64,000 bases of DNA, taken from assembly GCF_947172395.1 (NCBI RefSeq), contig NC_069097.1, positions 6,618,142 through 6,682,141 on the forward strand. The letters run 5' to 3'. Position 1 is the stretch's first letter; each line of letters begins with the position of its first letter. This document shows positions 39,157 to 51,600 of this stretch, piece by piece. Position numbers and translations under genes: made by a program. The notes under the pieces are model-generated. The model saw only the letters and a program-made list of their open reading frames with translations. It was not told the DNA's origin and did not search any database. This DNA comes from Bicyclus anynana. Lineage: Eukaryota; Arthropoda; Insecta; Lepidoptera; Nymphalidae.

Positions 39157-39662
39157 TCATCATCATCATTATTATCATATCAGCCGATGGACGTCCACTG
39201 CAGGACATATTCCTTTTGTAGGGACTTCCAAACATCACGATACTGAGCCACCTGCAGCCAGCGAATCCCTGCGACTCGCTTGATGTCGTCAGTCCACCGG
39301 GTGGTTGTTCGACCAACACTGCGCTTACTAGTGCGGGGTCGCCATTCCAGCACTTTGGGACCCCAACGTCTATCGGCTCTCATTGCCACTTCAGCTTCGC
39401 AACTCGTTGAGCTATGTCGGTGACTTTGGTACTTCTGCGGATCTCCTCATTTATGATTCGATCACGCAGAGATACTCCTAACATAGCTCGTTCCATCGCC
39501 CGCTGTGTGATTCTGAGCCTTCTTATGAGTTAGCGACCAAGTTTCGGAACTATAGGTCATCACTGGCAACACGCACTGTTCGAAGACTTTTGTCTTCAGG
39601 CACTGAGGAATTTCAGACGAAAAGATGACGCGAAGTTTCCCGAATGCAGCCCAGCCGAGCAT
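39157..39662 (-). mobile_element. RTE-type LINE 3' end, longest copy
   Basis: The minus strand encodes the last part of an RTE ORF in broken frames (LGWAAFGKLRVIFSSEIPQC, VLPVMTYSSETWSLT, then GRTTTRWTDDIKRVAG) and ends in a CAT/ATG tail at 39157-39176. 5'-truncated at 39662. Confidence 0.85.
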
Positions 39663-40048
39663 GAATATATTATACTTATTAAAAATCTTGAAGCAGTTTT
39701 TTATAATATATATACATTTTAATTAGGAAGCTGAACAAGTTAACCTATCCGTCAAGTATAAAGCTTATTACCACACGTCTACTGTAAATATGCAGTCCGC
39801 AAACGTACGAGTGCTTGTAAGTACTGAACGGTGCACTTTTAGCTTTCGACTCAGTGGCTAAGTGGGAAACTGCATCACGCTCTGTTGTTCATGTGTTCTG
39901 GGGTAGAAGAAATTTTATAACTTCATATAAAACTATATTTAATAGAATTTATTTTAACTGCCTCGTACAGTGCGGCTTAGAACCACAGCATTCTGGCATG
40001 ATATCTAGGTTGCAAGACTTCTTTGTCGCTGCGCACTTGATATAGTTA

Positions 40049-40305
40049 CCGTAATAGCCCAGTGGAAACGACCTCTACCTCCGATTCCGGAGCGGGTCCG
40101 GGACATGCACCTCCAACTTTTCAGTTGTGTGCATTTTAAGAAATTAAATATCACGTGTCTCAAACGGTGAAGGAAACCTGCATACCTGAGAAGTCTGCCA
40201 ATCCGCATTGGGCCAGCGTGGTGGACTATTGGCCTAACCCTTTTCATTCTGAGAGGAGACTCGAGCTCTGCAGTGAGCCGAATATGGGTTGACAATGATG
40301 ACTTG
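40049..40305 (+). mobile_element. SINE family A with deleted B box
   Basis: The head CCGTAATAGCCCAGTGGAAA is followed directly by CGGGTCCGGGACATGCACC, so the GGTTCGAATCC B box is missing. The body is otherwise typical. Confidence 0.75.
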
Positions 40306-40456
40306 ATGTCATCATTATCATTATCGAAGTCGTGGTCTTTAGCACGTGTAATACTTCTCCCAATATAAGATTTCATAATATCCCAAAATAAGATGACCAT
40401 CACTGGCTGTTTATTGGATGAAAGTGTTTGTATCTAATTAACTTTTAATACATAGA

Positions 40457-40585
40457 GCCGATGGACGTTGGGGGTGCTGGAATGGCGACCCTGCACCGGA
40501 AAGCGCAGTGCTGGTCTGAGGACATCAAGCGGGTTGCAGGGAGCTATTTGATGCTTGCTGCACGAGACCGTTGTTTTTGGAAATC
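40457..40585 (+). mobile_element. RTE-type LINE 3' fragment split by a SINE
   Basis: GGCGACCCTGCACCGG, GACATCAAGCGGGTTGCAGG and GCACGAGACCG mark the RTE C-terminus. The sequence resumes after the SINE at 40600-40912. Confidence 0.7.
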
Positions 40586-40599
40586 GATGTAAGAGGCCT

Positions 40600-40912
40600 C
40601 GTCGTCATCAACCCATATTCGGCTGAGCCGAATGAGCTCGAGTCTCCTCTCAGAATGAGAGGGTTTAGGCCAATAGTCCACCACGCTGGCCCAATGCGGA
40701 TTGGCAGACTTCACACACGCAGAGAATTGAGATAATTCTCTTGTATGCAGGTTTCCTCACGATGTTTTCCTTCACCGATTGAGACACGTGATATTTAATT
40801 TCTTAAAATGCACACAACTGAAAAGTTGGAGGTGCATGCCCCGGACCGGATTCGAACCCACACCCTCCGGAATCGGAAGCAGAGGTCATATCCACTGGGC
40901 TATCACAGCTCA
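40600..40912 (-). mobile_element. SINE family A, complete, with target duplication
   Basis: Complete reverse copy from a GAC/GAT tail (40600) to the head (40912), with GGATTCGAACCC as the reversed B box. Flanked by GATGTAAGAGGCCT at 40586-40599 and 40913-40926. Confidence 0.9.
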
Positions 40913-41498
40913 GATGTAAGAGGCCTATAGGAGGTAAAAGTACATATTACATTTTACCTGTCATAGGTAACAGGTACTTATTAAAAGGTTTTTTTTTATT
41001 TATACATTTACCAAAATAAATAAATACTCTTTGTTGAATGTATCATCTTACGAGATAAAAAAAAAATGAAGGACGGCTCTCGGGTCTTGTAGGTACTATG
41101 TATGTAGTAAACGTGATTGTATGACAGAAGTGGAGCGGGTGGGAGGGGTCGCGGGACGGGTGACACGTAGCCTTTTCAATACGGAACTTGATAACCCAGA
41201 TATTATTATGAAAAGCTGAATGAATGGAAATATCTAATGAAGATATTTCCAGATGACATTAATATTATTTATATTATATTAAATTAGCTAGTACGAGTAT
41301 TTCATTGGGTTGGAAACTGAGATGATTTCAAAGACAAAATCAATGGGTTTATTTTGTTTAGTTTTGGGGTTCCTATGGCTGACCTCCCAATTCCATTTTT
41401 GGAACAGTTCCATGATAGGTACCCTAAATTGTTCCATTGTCAACGAAAATGCGTAATTACCACATTAGGGTAAATTTAACGAAATTTTATAATATATC

Positions 41499-41544
41499 TT
41501 TATATTTGAGTTGGTTGAAGGGTAATAACCAATTCAAATATAAA
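41499..41544. repeat. Hairpin with 18-bp arms
   Basis: TTTATATTTGAGTTGGTT pairs with AACCAATTCAAATATAAA except at one position that would be a G-U pair in RNA. Confidence 0.65.
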
Positions 41545-41620
41545 AATAAATTATATTACATCTTAGTGTACTAATACTTATTGGTACAAAAAAAGACAAG
41601 GAAATAAACAAGAAAAGGAA

Positions 41621-41898
41621 AATTCAAAAAACCTGCATTATTTTACTTAATCTAAATGAAACCTATTATCTTTGCCTACAGCATAATGACTGTAGCCTTG
41701 CATGGAAATTATTTTCAATAATATGCATAATATTATTGAAAATAATTTTTATATTATATTCATATTATTCAAAATATTTTCAATAATATTTTCATTTTAT
41801 TGAAAACAATTTGCATGCAAGGACAGGAATTTTGCTGTAGGCAAAGATTAGTAGGTTTCATTTAGATTTAAGTCAAAAAATTAAGGTTTTTTGAATTT
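41621..41898. mobile_element. Fold-back MITE, family M3
   Basis: About 278 bp of imperfect inverted repeat. The outer ends are AATTCAAAAAACC and its reverse; the inner marker GCCTACAGCA pairs with TGCTGTAGGC, and the centre is an AT-rich palindrome around TATTTTCAATAATATGC. Confidence 0.8.
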
Positions 41899-42614
41899 AA
41901 TTCTAATAAAAATTCGATAAGGCAAGGCTGACTGAAACTTTTACATGATATTCTAGAGAAAATAAATCGTGTATGTTTAGTCTAAAATGTTATCCAACCT
42001 GTCTTTACAGCAAACAACCTACGTTGTTGAATAAACAAGAAAATGTTCGTAATTTTATATCTACCCGTATTTTCCTAGGTTGCTAAAAGTTGTTATGGTA
42101 ATAAGATATTTTAATATATCCATTTGCGGACTCCTGCGACATATTATGACTTCCTCTATCTACATGTAAAATCATCGTTAAAATCGGTACAGAATAGCTA
42201 GGCAAAAATTTTGAAAACTCACTTTATAAAACGTACTTATTTTGATTTTTTTCATATGTAGATATAAAATTTATTGATTAAAACAAATACTTTATACCGC
42301 AGAACTAATATACGATTATATATAATAATATTATATAAATTAGTTCATAAGTTATTCAGTACTAAGTTAGAAATTGAATTATCTAGGTTTTGTTTTAGAT
42401 ATAGCAGCAGTTTAGAACAACTAAAGTAGTTCACAACAAGCAGTATACTAGTTATAAAACTTGAACTGTTGCTGTTATCAACACAAAATACAAATGAGGT
42501 AGTAGTAACTACTAACTATTAAAGATGAACAGACATTTTTTGTATCATACAACATCGTTAGCGGAACTGTGACTCAGCTTTTTCGAAATTAAGATAGTAT
42601 GACAAAAATGAGTA

Positions 42615-42795
42615 AGTAGAAAGCGCAGTGTTTGTCAATCCCTCACCAGGTGGACTGACGACATCAAGCGAATCGCAGGGATTTGCTGGATGCAGGCGGC
42701 TTAGGATCGTGATGTTCGGAAGTCCCTACAAAAAGCCTATGTCATCATTATCAGCCAGTGGACGTCCACTGGCTGATAATGATGATGATGATGAT
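42615..42795 (+). mobile_element. RTE-type LINE 3' end
   Basis: Has AGGTGGACTGACGACATCAA and the GGACGTCCACTGGCTGATAA end with a GATGATGATGAT tail; a short inverted duplicate of the end (TTATCAGCCAGTGGACGTCC) precedes it. Confidence 0.75.
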
Positions 42796-42985
42796 TAATA
42801 ATGGCTTTTGGTTGGTCTGCTTAACGTGCTCTCCGAGGCACGGGATGATGATGATGATGAATAAAACTTTTTCTAAGTAGTAGTCGATTGAGTTTTTTGA
42901 CAAAGCTCATGTGAGAAAATACTGAACCTTACTTCTTTGTACTGGCAATAATTTATTACTTTAAAAATATCTTAAAAATGAGTAT

Positions 42986-43200
42986 GGCTTCGGCCATAGC
43001 TAGTTACCACCCTACGGGCAAAGACGTACCGCCAAGCTATTTAGCGTTCCGTTACGATGTCGTGTAGAAACTGAAGGGAGTGTGGATTTTAATCCTCCTC
43101 CTAACAAGTTAGCCCACTTCCATCTTAGATTGCATCATGACTTACCTTAGGGTAAGATTGTAGTCAAGGGCTAACTTGTAAAGAATTTAAAAAAAAAATG
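42986..43200 (+). mobile_element. SINE family B, 5'-truncated
   Basis: Body from GGCTTCGGCCATAGCTAG to AGTCAAGGGCTAACTTG and an A-rich tail. Confidence 0.8.
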
Positions 43201-43496
43201 CTCTATTTTCGAATATATGTTTTACAAACTCAAAAAACCTTGGATTATATAGGTACACAGTAGTAGCCTGTAGCGTCCGCAAACAATTGCCTGATTTCCC
43301 GCGGGAATGCGATGTTTCCGCTTTATTTTCTTTTATTTAGCCTAAATTTTTCCCGAATATTTAGGGTAATAATTTTATAGTTGTACAATATATTCTTTAT
43401 TTATTTTATTTTTTCTTTAACATAGGCATGATATTCTTACATTCTATTTAATAAGCGCCACATAAAACTTATATAGACAAACTTTAAGTACAAAAA

Positions 43497-43650
43497 AGGC
43501 CTTTTGTAGTGACTTCCAAATATCACGATCCTGACCCGCCTGCACCTAGCGAGTCCCTGTGTCTCGCCTGATGTCGTCAATCCACCGTGTGGGGGGTCGA
43601 CCAACACTGCGCTTTCTAGTGCGGGGTCGCCATTCAAGCACTGCTGGAAT
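43497..43650 (-). mobile_element. RTE-type LINE 3' fragment
   Basis: GTCGACCAACACTGCGCTTT and GGGGTCGCCATTCAAGCAC mark the conserved C-terminus in reverse; the GAT tail is lost. Confidence 0.75.
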
Positions 43651-44137
43651 GGCAAATTCCATACCGCGTAATAATCTGTAATCTCGTCTGTATTTAGTTT
43701 GTAACTCCCGAGGTAAAAAAGAGGGTCGATAAAAGTCTGCATAATATGTAGTTGTTTATATCTGTGTGTGGCATCAGATCCTAACTAAACTTAATAGACC
43801 GATTGTGAAATAGTTTCTTTGTTGGAAAGCTGAATCTTTGACCTTTCGGATTTCAATCTAGCTTCTTAGAGTTATTGAGCTTCCATTGCTCTATTTGCTG
43901 CTCCTACCATATGCATTTCGTTTATCTGGATAGGAAAGGGAAATATCAATTACTGGGTGACCCGGCGACGTTCTTTGCCATACATAATTTCTTTCATAAA
44001 ATTTCTGAAATCGAAATTTATATTTATATATTCAATACAAAGTTATTGTAGTCATCTCGGCCACATACGATTTTTATAATTTACTAGGAAAATCCCCGCG
44101 GTTTCACCCGTGTAGTTCCCGTTCCCATGAGAATCCT

Positions 44138-44450
44138 ACTTCCTACTAATATTATAAACGTGATTTTACTCTGGATTAACACATAGGCTATTCTTTGTCT
44201 AGAAAAAATCTATGGTTTCCCGAGTTTTGCAAAAAACTGAATTTGAAAAAAAAAAAAAATTTTGATGGTATGAATGTTTGTTACTCTTTCACGCTGCAAC
44301 TACTGAACCGAATCACCTAAACAAAACACATGGGCTACTTTTTATCCCGGAAAAATCTATGATTCCCGAGGGATTTTTGAAAACTAAATTCCACTTACTA
44401 GCGGATGCACGCGACGTAGTTGCTAACGTAGACGCTAGTAAGAAAATAAA
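44138..44450 (+). mobile_element. Short repeat, family J, two overlapping fragments
   Basis: Two copies of the ACATAGGCTA ... TTTATCCCGGAAAAATCTAT core, the second ending GACGCTAGT. Confidence 0.55.
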
Positions 44451-44615
44451 ATAGTCTATGACACTCACAAATAACTAGGCTTTCTAGTGGTAAGAAAATT
44501 TTCAAAATCAGTTTAGTAGATCTAGAACCCCCTGCATCACCTCAAACTTTAGGTACCTTTTTATAATATTAGTATGAAAGTATAGATATAGATTAGGCAG
44601 ATGTAGCAAATCTAT

Positions 44616-44820
44616 ATCTATATATATTAATATTATAAAGCTGAAGAGTTTGTTTGTTTGTATGATTGAACACGCTAATCTCAGGAACTACTGGTCCGAT
44701 TTGAAAAATTCTTTCAGTGTTAGATAGCCCATTTATTGAGAAAGTCTATATACTTAAATTATCCCCATATTTCTTCGGGAACAGGAACCACGCGGATGAA
44801 ACCGCGCGGCGTCGGCTAGT
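44616..44820 (+). mobile_element. Helitron-like short repeat, family H (first of a tandem pair)
   Basis: Complete, ending GCGCGGCGTCGGCTAGT, with the next copy starting immediately at TAATATTATAAAG. Confidence 0.75.
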
Positions 44821-45003
44821 TAATATTATAAAGATTAAGTGTTTGTTTGGACGCGCTAATTCCAGGAACTACTGGTCCGATTAAAAAAATTCTTACAGTG
44901 TTAGGTAGCCTATTTATCGAGGAAGGCTTTATGCTATTATATTATCTCCACATTCCTACGGAAACGGGAACCACGCGGGTGAAACCGCGCGGCGTTAGCT
45001 AGT
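44821..45003 (+). mobile_element. Helitron-like short repeat, family H (second of a tandem pair)
   Basis: Lacks most of the GTTTG microsatellite but keeps the CACGCGGGTGAAACCGCGCG hairpin and ends GTTAGCTAGT. Confidence 0.75.
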
Positions 45004-45469
45004 GTACTTATAACCTTACTAATACTTACTACACATTATTTTACTCATATTGAGTGGGCTGTGCGGTAAAGTATGTATCTGAATACTCAAAGGCTGTGGC
45101 TGGCGTTATTAATTGCACATACAGTGATTAGGCGCTTTTTAAGTAGGCAGGCAACTTTATTAGTGAAGGTAGTGATGTAGCGATTTTGTATTTATTAGGA
45201 CTTGAGCGAATTAATGAAACCGGGTCATAAGGAGACATAAATAAGTTCCGTTGTAGTATATTTATTTCGTTCTTTATTGACGTCATTCTTTGTTTTAAGT
45301 CATTTTTTGTTATTGTTTATTTTGAATAACTGTTGTTTGCCCCGTGATGTCACCCTTTTAAAAGGTTTCCCCTGAAAACCAGCGCTGCAGCTAGCTGCAG
45401 CATTACGCTGAGTGGGAGTCCTTTATTTGATCAGTGCGCTTCTCTTTTTCTATTTATTCAGAAATAATA

Positions 45470-45743
45470 AATAAATAAATAAATATACTTAAACAATACA
45501 CATCACTATCTAGCCCCAAAGTAAGCATACACAGTAGCTTGTGTTATGGGTACTAAGATAGTTGATATTATAATATTCATATACATTTATATACTACATA
45601 TAAATACTTATATAATGTATAAATACACACAGACACTGGAAAACACCCATGCTCATCACACAAATATTTTCCAGTTGTGGGAATCGAATCCACGACCGTG
45701 GATGCAGAAAGCAGGGTCACTACCCACTGCGCCACGCGGCCGT
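45470..45743 (-). mobile_element. tRNA-derived SINE, family C, complete
   Basis: On the minus strand it begins CGGCCGCGTGGCGCAGTGGG (A box), has GGATTCGATTCCCACAA (B box), and ends in an ATTT microsatellite. Flanked by the direct repeat AGAAATAATA at 45460-45469 and 45744-45753. Confidence 0.85.
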
Positions 45744-45814
45744 AGAAATAATATGAAAGCTTAGTTTTAAGTTTTTAATGACCAAATAAAAATATTTTTC
45801 TTTCTTTATATCCG

Positions 45815-45970
45815 ACTAGCGAATGCCCATGACTTCGTCCGCCTTAGATTTCCTTAATCCGGCCCTGTCGCAAAATCCGTTCTTAGTGGACGTCTTCTAC
45901 CTACGAACTACCTCCCTGCCAATTTTCAACTTTGTACGTCAAGCGGTTTTCGTGATATCGTAATGAATTG
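45815..45970 (-). mobile_element. Short repeat, family J
   Basis: Reverse copy of the 1790/9005 subfamily: CTAGCGAATGCCCATGAC, AATCCGGCCCTGTCGCAAAA and GTTCTTAGTGGACG. Confidence 0.6.
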
Positions 45971-45993
45971 AAATCTTTCGCATTTATGTAACA

Positions 45994-46206
45994 ACTAGCT
46001 GATGCCGCGCGGCTTCACCCGCGTGGTTCCCGTTCCCGTGGGAATACCAGGATAATACATAGCCTATAGCCTTCCTCGATAAATGGGCTATCTAACACTG
46101 AAAGAATTTTTCAAATCGGACCAGTAGTTCCTGAGATTAGCGCGTTCAATCAAACAAACAAACAAACAAACAAACAAACTCTTCAGCTTTATTATATTAA
46201 TATAGA
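45994..46206 (-). mobile_element. Helitron-like short repeat, family H
   Basis: Complete reverse copy with a CAAA microsatellite of about six units at 46153-46178. Confidence 0.75.
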
Positions 46207-46670
46207 TATAGATAGCTGTTTACAAAAGTAAATAACTATTAATAAAGCAATGTCTATTACAAGAACAATGTCAAAAATTACGTTTTTTTTACAATGTTGA
46301 TAGATACAAAGCAGAAGCCAAACTTTACGAAAAGTAGGTTATGTGGGTCAAAGAGGAAAATGCTGCCAGTAACAAAAATGAAAATCGATTTACTTGCATT
46401 TCCAAGTGCAATCAAGCCAAATACCGATGTTATGGCGAGTTCCAAATGTTTTCTTTTTATTTGTGTTGTTTTATAGTAATTTATTGAGTAATCCAGACCA
46501 AAACTAGACCATTTTAGAGATTTGCATGACCGCAGAATATAAATAAAGTGCTTATGCTATTTGTATTCGTCGGCATAACTTAAGATTTATAATATTATCA
46601 TGATCAGTAACTAAATTACACACACTTGATTTATTTACCCGACCGTCCGTGGTGTTTGGAGCCCATACAC

Positions 46671-46985
46671 CAGGTTTTTTTTTTATTCTTTACAAGTTAG
46701 CCTGACTACAATCCCGCCTGGTGGTAAGTGATGATGCAATCTAAGATGGAAGCGGGTTAACTTGTTAGGAGTAGGATGACAATCCACACCTTCTTCGGTT
46801 TCTACACGACATCGTACCGGAACGCTAAATCGCTTGGTGGTACATCTTTGTTGGTAGAGTGGTAACTAGCCACGGCCATAGCCTGCCACCAGCCAGACCA
46901 GGACCAAATAAGAAAACCTCAATCGGTCCAGCCGGGGATCGCACCCAGGACCACCGTCTTGTAAGTAAAAATCCATTATGATTTA
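46671..46985 (-). mobile_element. SINE family B, nearly complete
   Basis: Poly-A tail seen as a T run at 46674-46682, ACAAGTTAGCC, body, and the head with ACCACCGTCTTGTAAG. Confidence 0.8.
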
Positions 46986-47094
46986 TTTATTAACCAGCGG
47001 CAGTGCAGTTATTTAACACTTGAAGAAGTAACTGTTTGTAGTGCTGGGACTCACCAGGGAAGAATCAGATTTTCGTAATTACACTATTTAAAAA

Positions 47095-47165
47095 AAATAT
47101 ATACCTACTTAAACAATACACGCATCACTATCTAGCCCCAAAGTAAACGTATCTCTATGCTGTGT
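47095..47165 (-). mobile_element. SINE family C, 3' fragment
   Basis: CACTATCTAGCCCCAAAGTA identical to the complete copy at 45470. Confidence 0.6.
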
Positions 47166-47703
47166 TTTGATTTATTAAAATTAAAATTAAGAAAAAATGC
47201 ACAAAGATAGGTTATAGATAGTCTGAAAAGTACAAGTCATTTTTTAACCTCAACTCCCACAGGGTTCTATGAGGGTTTAACCACAGATTAGCTCGCAATA
47301 GTTAATACTAAAAGTGGAATATTGACGTAGCGTTTTGGTATTCGGGAATACAGGATCGAGCAAGTCTATTGGGAGCTGATAACTGGAGGTTGCTAGACAA
47401 ATCCCATTAACTCGTGTATTGCCCGTGGCAGCCTCTGTGTGCTCTATAGATAGTATGGAGTCCCTTAATTGGAGCAAAATTGGATTAGCGAGACAGAGGC
47501 AAAGGTGTGGTTTTGTCTATATTTGTATACCGCTAAAATTATTAATTATTCATATTCTATTTGAGCTTGGTACATTAATAAGCTACTTTATGATATCTAA
47601 GCTATTTGAGCACACTTGGTAGATTTCAGGCTTTCTATAGACATGCTTATGTGTTATATAGATACCGTATTTTGAGCAACGCCAGGATATTTTTTTATTT
47701 ATT

Positions 47704-47828
47704 AAGATGGATAAGTAAGTAATTTTTATCACCACCGTGGTTTGCTACGTTTATAATTTTGTTAAGATGAATAAGTAAGTAATGTTTTTTTACCACCACC
47801 ATGGTTCGCTACGTTTATAATTATTTTG
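47704..47828. repeat. Tandem duplication, two units of about 63 bp
   Basis: AAGATGGATAAGTAAGTAAT and AAGATGAATAAGTAAGTAAT each begin a unit ending GCTACGTTTATAATT. Confidence 0.7.
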
Positions 47829-48773
47829 TATGAATATATAAGTTATAAGTAAATATTGCTCGACCCAGGAATTATCATGCACATGGTAATTAAAGCAATT
47901 ATGGGTAAAAACATCGATCGTAGATCGTTAGATGGGCCTCAAAGCGTCGCGGAATTGTCATTGGTTTCGCACATTGAGTACGTCATCACTCGTAACACAT
48001 TTCTCTTTATTCCTGTTGTGGCTTATGTTTTTACACTTCCTAAATGAACACGAAGGTATATTAAGGGAATAAAATGAGGAACAACAGTAAATATTTTTTT
48101 AAGTCCACGTCCGCTCACAGCATGCGCTTGTTACGCAGATAAGATAAGATGTGCGTGCACGTCTTTGGGTAATGACATAAAATTGTGCGTTCTTTAATAA
48201 GGAGGGGCTTATCTAACGATTTATATCGATGGGTAAACAGATATATAAATATACAGATCGAAAATTTAATAACCTCTTGGTCAAAAAAGTACTATTTCGT
48301 TTCAAAGTTTCAACTCTTGTTGTGCAGTTGGAAATGAAAAATATGTCTTGAGCTTTTAAATCAACATTTAATTTCAGTGTTCGCCAGCAAGATTTTTACT
48401 CATTGAAACAATGCAGCGCTTAAATCGCTGTTTTAAGAAAAAAAAAACAGATCGACTTCAACAATCAGAGCGGTAAAGTTGCTTAAAATGTTTTGAGTAG
48501 TTCTCGGAAATGTTTTTAATTCGTTATTGAAAACGTTAGTTGCAAGAATTCCGAGCTTTTATTAAACTGGGGCTACACAAAATCATTTTTTGTTAATGGG
48601 TATTAGTTGCCGAAACACATTATTATGGTCTTCCGTATTCGCCTAGTTCTAATTCGCTTCGCTACCTAACTATAATAGACTACAAGCCCTTGAACAAAAA
48701 TTACGTGTGAAATGAACCAACATGAATTACGCTTAGAAGGCTGTTACTATATCAGAAAATAACTCTGAGCACT

Positions 48774-49141
48774 ATGCCGTCATTTCTGAGCGGCACAGGT
48801 GAGTACGCAAGTAAAAAGTAAGGCTTGCGACTCTTAACTTTCATCTCCTGCGCTGGAAAAATGTACGGCGTTTACGGATAACGTATCTGTATCTATATGT
48901 GTACAAAACGAATTACACAAATGCCGTAGTAATAAATGATTTTTTGCTTCTGCAATTAAAAGTTTGTTCTGATTTCCGGTACCATTTTAGTACGGCACTA
49001 GGATTTTCGACATTTATTTTTAATCATCTTTAACACTATAACAAAGCTGTACAATTATAATTAGTCGTAATTCATCATTTGGACCTGAGAAATTCCATTC
49101 ACTCGCGTACTCACCACTGCACCGCTCAGAAATGACGGCAT
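48774..49141. mobile_element. Non-autonomous DNA transposon with about 35-bp terminal inverted repeats
   Basis: Ends ATGCCGTCATTTCTGAGCGG and CCGCTCAGAAATGACGGCAT are exact inverses, continuing less perfectly through GTGAGTACGC. TA flanks are possible. It has no ORF. Confidence 0.75.
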
Positions 49142-49686
49142 TATAATATTTTTTTTTAACTGTGTATTTTCTTTAACCTTTAAGTACCGACTTGCATTAT
49201 TTGTAACGTCAGTACCGATGTGCGGTCCGAGAGGTCGCGTATATAATAAATAATAAATAAAATGAAGAGTTAAATATTTGTTCTTGACTTACGATTAAAA
49301 GTAAAGGGTTTTGATAAAAAATACGTAAAGAAAAAAAATCAACTTTAATAATATTTTTAATAAAACATTATAATAACAATTGGCATGAATTTTGGAGTAA
49401 AATCAGACTATCAGAAAAGTTTAGACATCTAATAAAGTAAGTCTAAAACCGTGTAGTAATTAAAGATGAGCTTAATTTTTCATTTCTTTAACTCTTTTCT
49501 GGTCAATTTGTTTTACTTCCCAAATACTCGTAATATTGTTATCTAAGCGTATTCGGGCAGCTTAGAACAGTTTTTCCCAACCCTTGTCGGAGAGGGCTTA
49601 ACATGTCTCGCGAACGTTGGCATGAGTTACTATCTAACAACGCCTGTTATGTAATCTGATTAACAGAGAGATAAATATAAGAATAG

Positions 49687-50003
49687 CCGTGATAGTCCAG
49701 TGACCTCTGCCTCCGATTTCGGAGGCTGTGGATTCGAATCCGGTCCGGGGCATGCACCTCCAACTTTTCAGTTGTGTGCATTTTAAGAAATTAAATATCA
49801 CGTGTCTCAAACGGTGAAGGAAAACATCGTGAGGAAACCTGCGTACCAGAGAATTTTCTTAATTCTCTGCGTGTGTGAAGACTGCCAATCCGCGTTGGGC
49901 CAGCCTGGACTATTGGCCTAACCCCTCTCATTCTGAGAGGAGACTCGAGCTCAGCGGTGAGCTGAATATGGGTTAGTAATGATGATGATGATGATGATGA
50001 TGA
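49687..50003 (+). mobile_element. SINE family A, complete with GAT tail
   Basis: Head CCGTGATAGTCCAGTG, B box GATTCGAATCC, full body and a tail of nine or so GAT units. Confidence 0.85.
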
Positions 50004-50208
50004 AATATAAGAAATATTTACAGACAAAAGTTGTTATTAATATGACTTAAATTGAAAAAATAAATTAACATAAAAGCCTCGTGCCAGTACTGGCGTAAGT
50101 ACATTTCATATATGCAAACATGCAGAGCCTACTCTGAACCTTCATTACGAACCTGTATACATTGTATAAGGACTTTTTCGTTTCGCGCAATTTATACGTA
50201 TGATGACG

Positions 50209-50488
50209 ACCTCCGCAGTGGTATGCGCGGTGGATTTATAAGACGGAGGTCCTGGTTTCGATCCCCGGCTGGGCCGAATGAGGTTTTCTTAATTGGTCCA
50301 GATCTGGCTGGTGGGAGGGTTCGGCCGTGCCTAGTTATCACCCTACGATTTAGCGTTCCGGTACGATGTCGTGTAGAAACCGAAAGGGGTGTGAATTTTC
50401 ATCCTCCTAACAAGTTAGTCCGCTTCCATCTTAGATTGCATCGTCACTTACAATCAGGTAAGATTGTAGTCAAGGGCTAACTTATGAA
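50209..50488 (+). mobile_element. SINE family B
   Basis: Head CCTCCGCAGTGGTATGCGCGG with GGTTTCGATCCCC, body missing the AAAGACGTACCGCC block, end AGTCAAGGGCTAACTTATG. Confidence 0.8.
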
Positions 50489-51250
50489 TATGAGTTTCTA
50501 TTGATGATGACGATTCCTAATGCTGGATGCCAACAAAACCGGGAAGCTCAGATTAGCTTATCATAACATTATAATTTATTATAAAAAAAAAGTTATCATG
50601 ACATTCAAGATTATTTTATGGACATGGACATTTTCTATCTTATTAATTGTGACATTGTATTAATTTAGTTTTTATTTTCTTCGTTCAAATGTATTTAATT
50701 ATAAAAGATAATGTATATGATATGTAATGTATGTGTATGATATGTACCATCATGTTAAACCTACATTTTCATGAATAAAATATCATTCATTATTCATTCA
50801 TTCATATAGCAATTTCCATATCAATACAAAACAAAGTATCCTTACACTGCTTTTCTCGTTTCATTCACACCAGTTTATATCTATTCGGGCTTTGGATTAG
50901 CCGACAGACATCGTTAGAGATAGTAATTCCGAGCCGACGAACGAGTGACATGTTAACCCCGACACGACGAGGGTCGATGAAAATATTTTAAGCTGCAAAT
51001 TTCATGAAAAAAACTAAATTTCCATCAAAATTTCATCGAGCTATCGGTTATTCGCCGTTGATATAACGACGTGTCATCGTTGACAGCTGACCAATTAGTC
51101 ATCCAATCCTGGCCAAAATCCTCGGTGATATATTGCATATTTAACATCCTATAGGATTTTAAAAAATATGGAAAAAAATATTAAACTTAATTTAAAGTGA
51201 ACAATCATGCTAGTTCATACACGTACTCGTACATGATAACATCCTTTTTA

Positions 51251-51425
51251 GGGTTCCGTAGTCTACAAAGAACCCATATACTGTCGCAATGTCTGCCTGT
51301 CCGCGGCTTAGCACAGAGACTATTGCTGCTAGAAAATGTCAACAAAGTCGTAAAATAAAATCTTGAAAAAAATTTTTTTTCGGTATCTCCTCTGTATGTA
51401 AAGTGGGGATGATTTTTTATTACTC
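51251..51425 (+). repeat. Interspersed repeat, family E
   Basis: AGGGTTCCGTAGTCTACAAA, GCTTAGCACAGAGACTATTG and GTCGTAAAATAAAATCTTG; same order as at 30185. Confidence 0.6.
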
Positions 51426-51429
51426 GTTT

Positions 51430-51598
51430 ATATCATCGACTTTGTCCGCGTAGAATTCAGTTTTTCACAAATCCCGGGGGAATTATGGATTTTTTCGGGA
51501 TAAAAAGTAGAATATGTTTACCCAGAGTAAAATCTGAAAATTTCAGCCAAATCGCTTCAGTAGTAGCGGCGTTAAAAAACAAACATACGTGTACATCC
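51430..51598 (-). mobile_element. Short repeat, family J
   Basis: Reverse copy with GACTTTGTCCGCGTAGAATT, TTTTTCGGGATAAAAAGTAG and AGAGTAAAATCTG. Confidence 0.6.
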
Positions 51599-51600
51599 AT

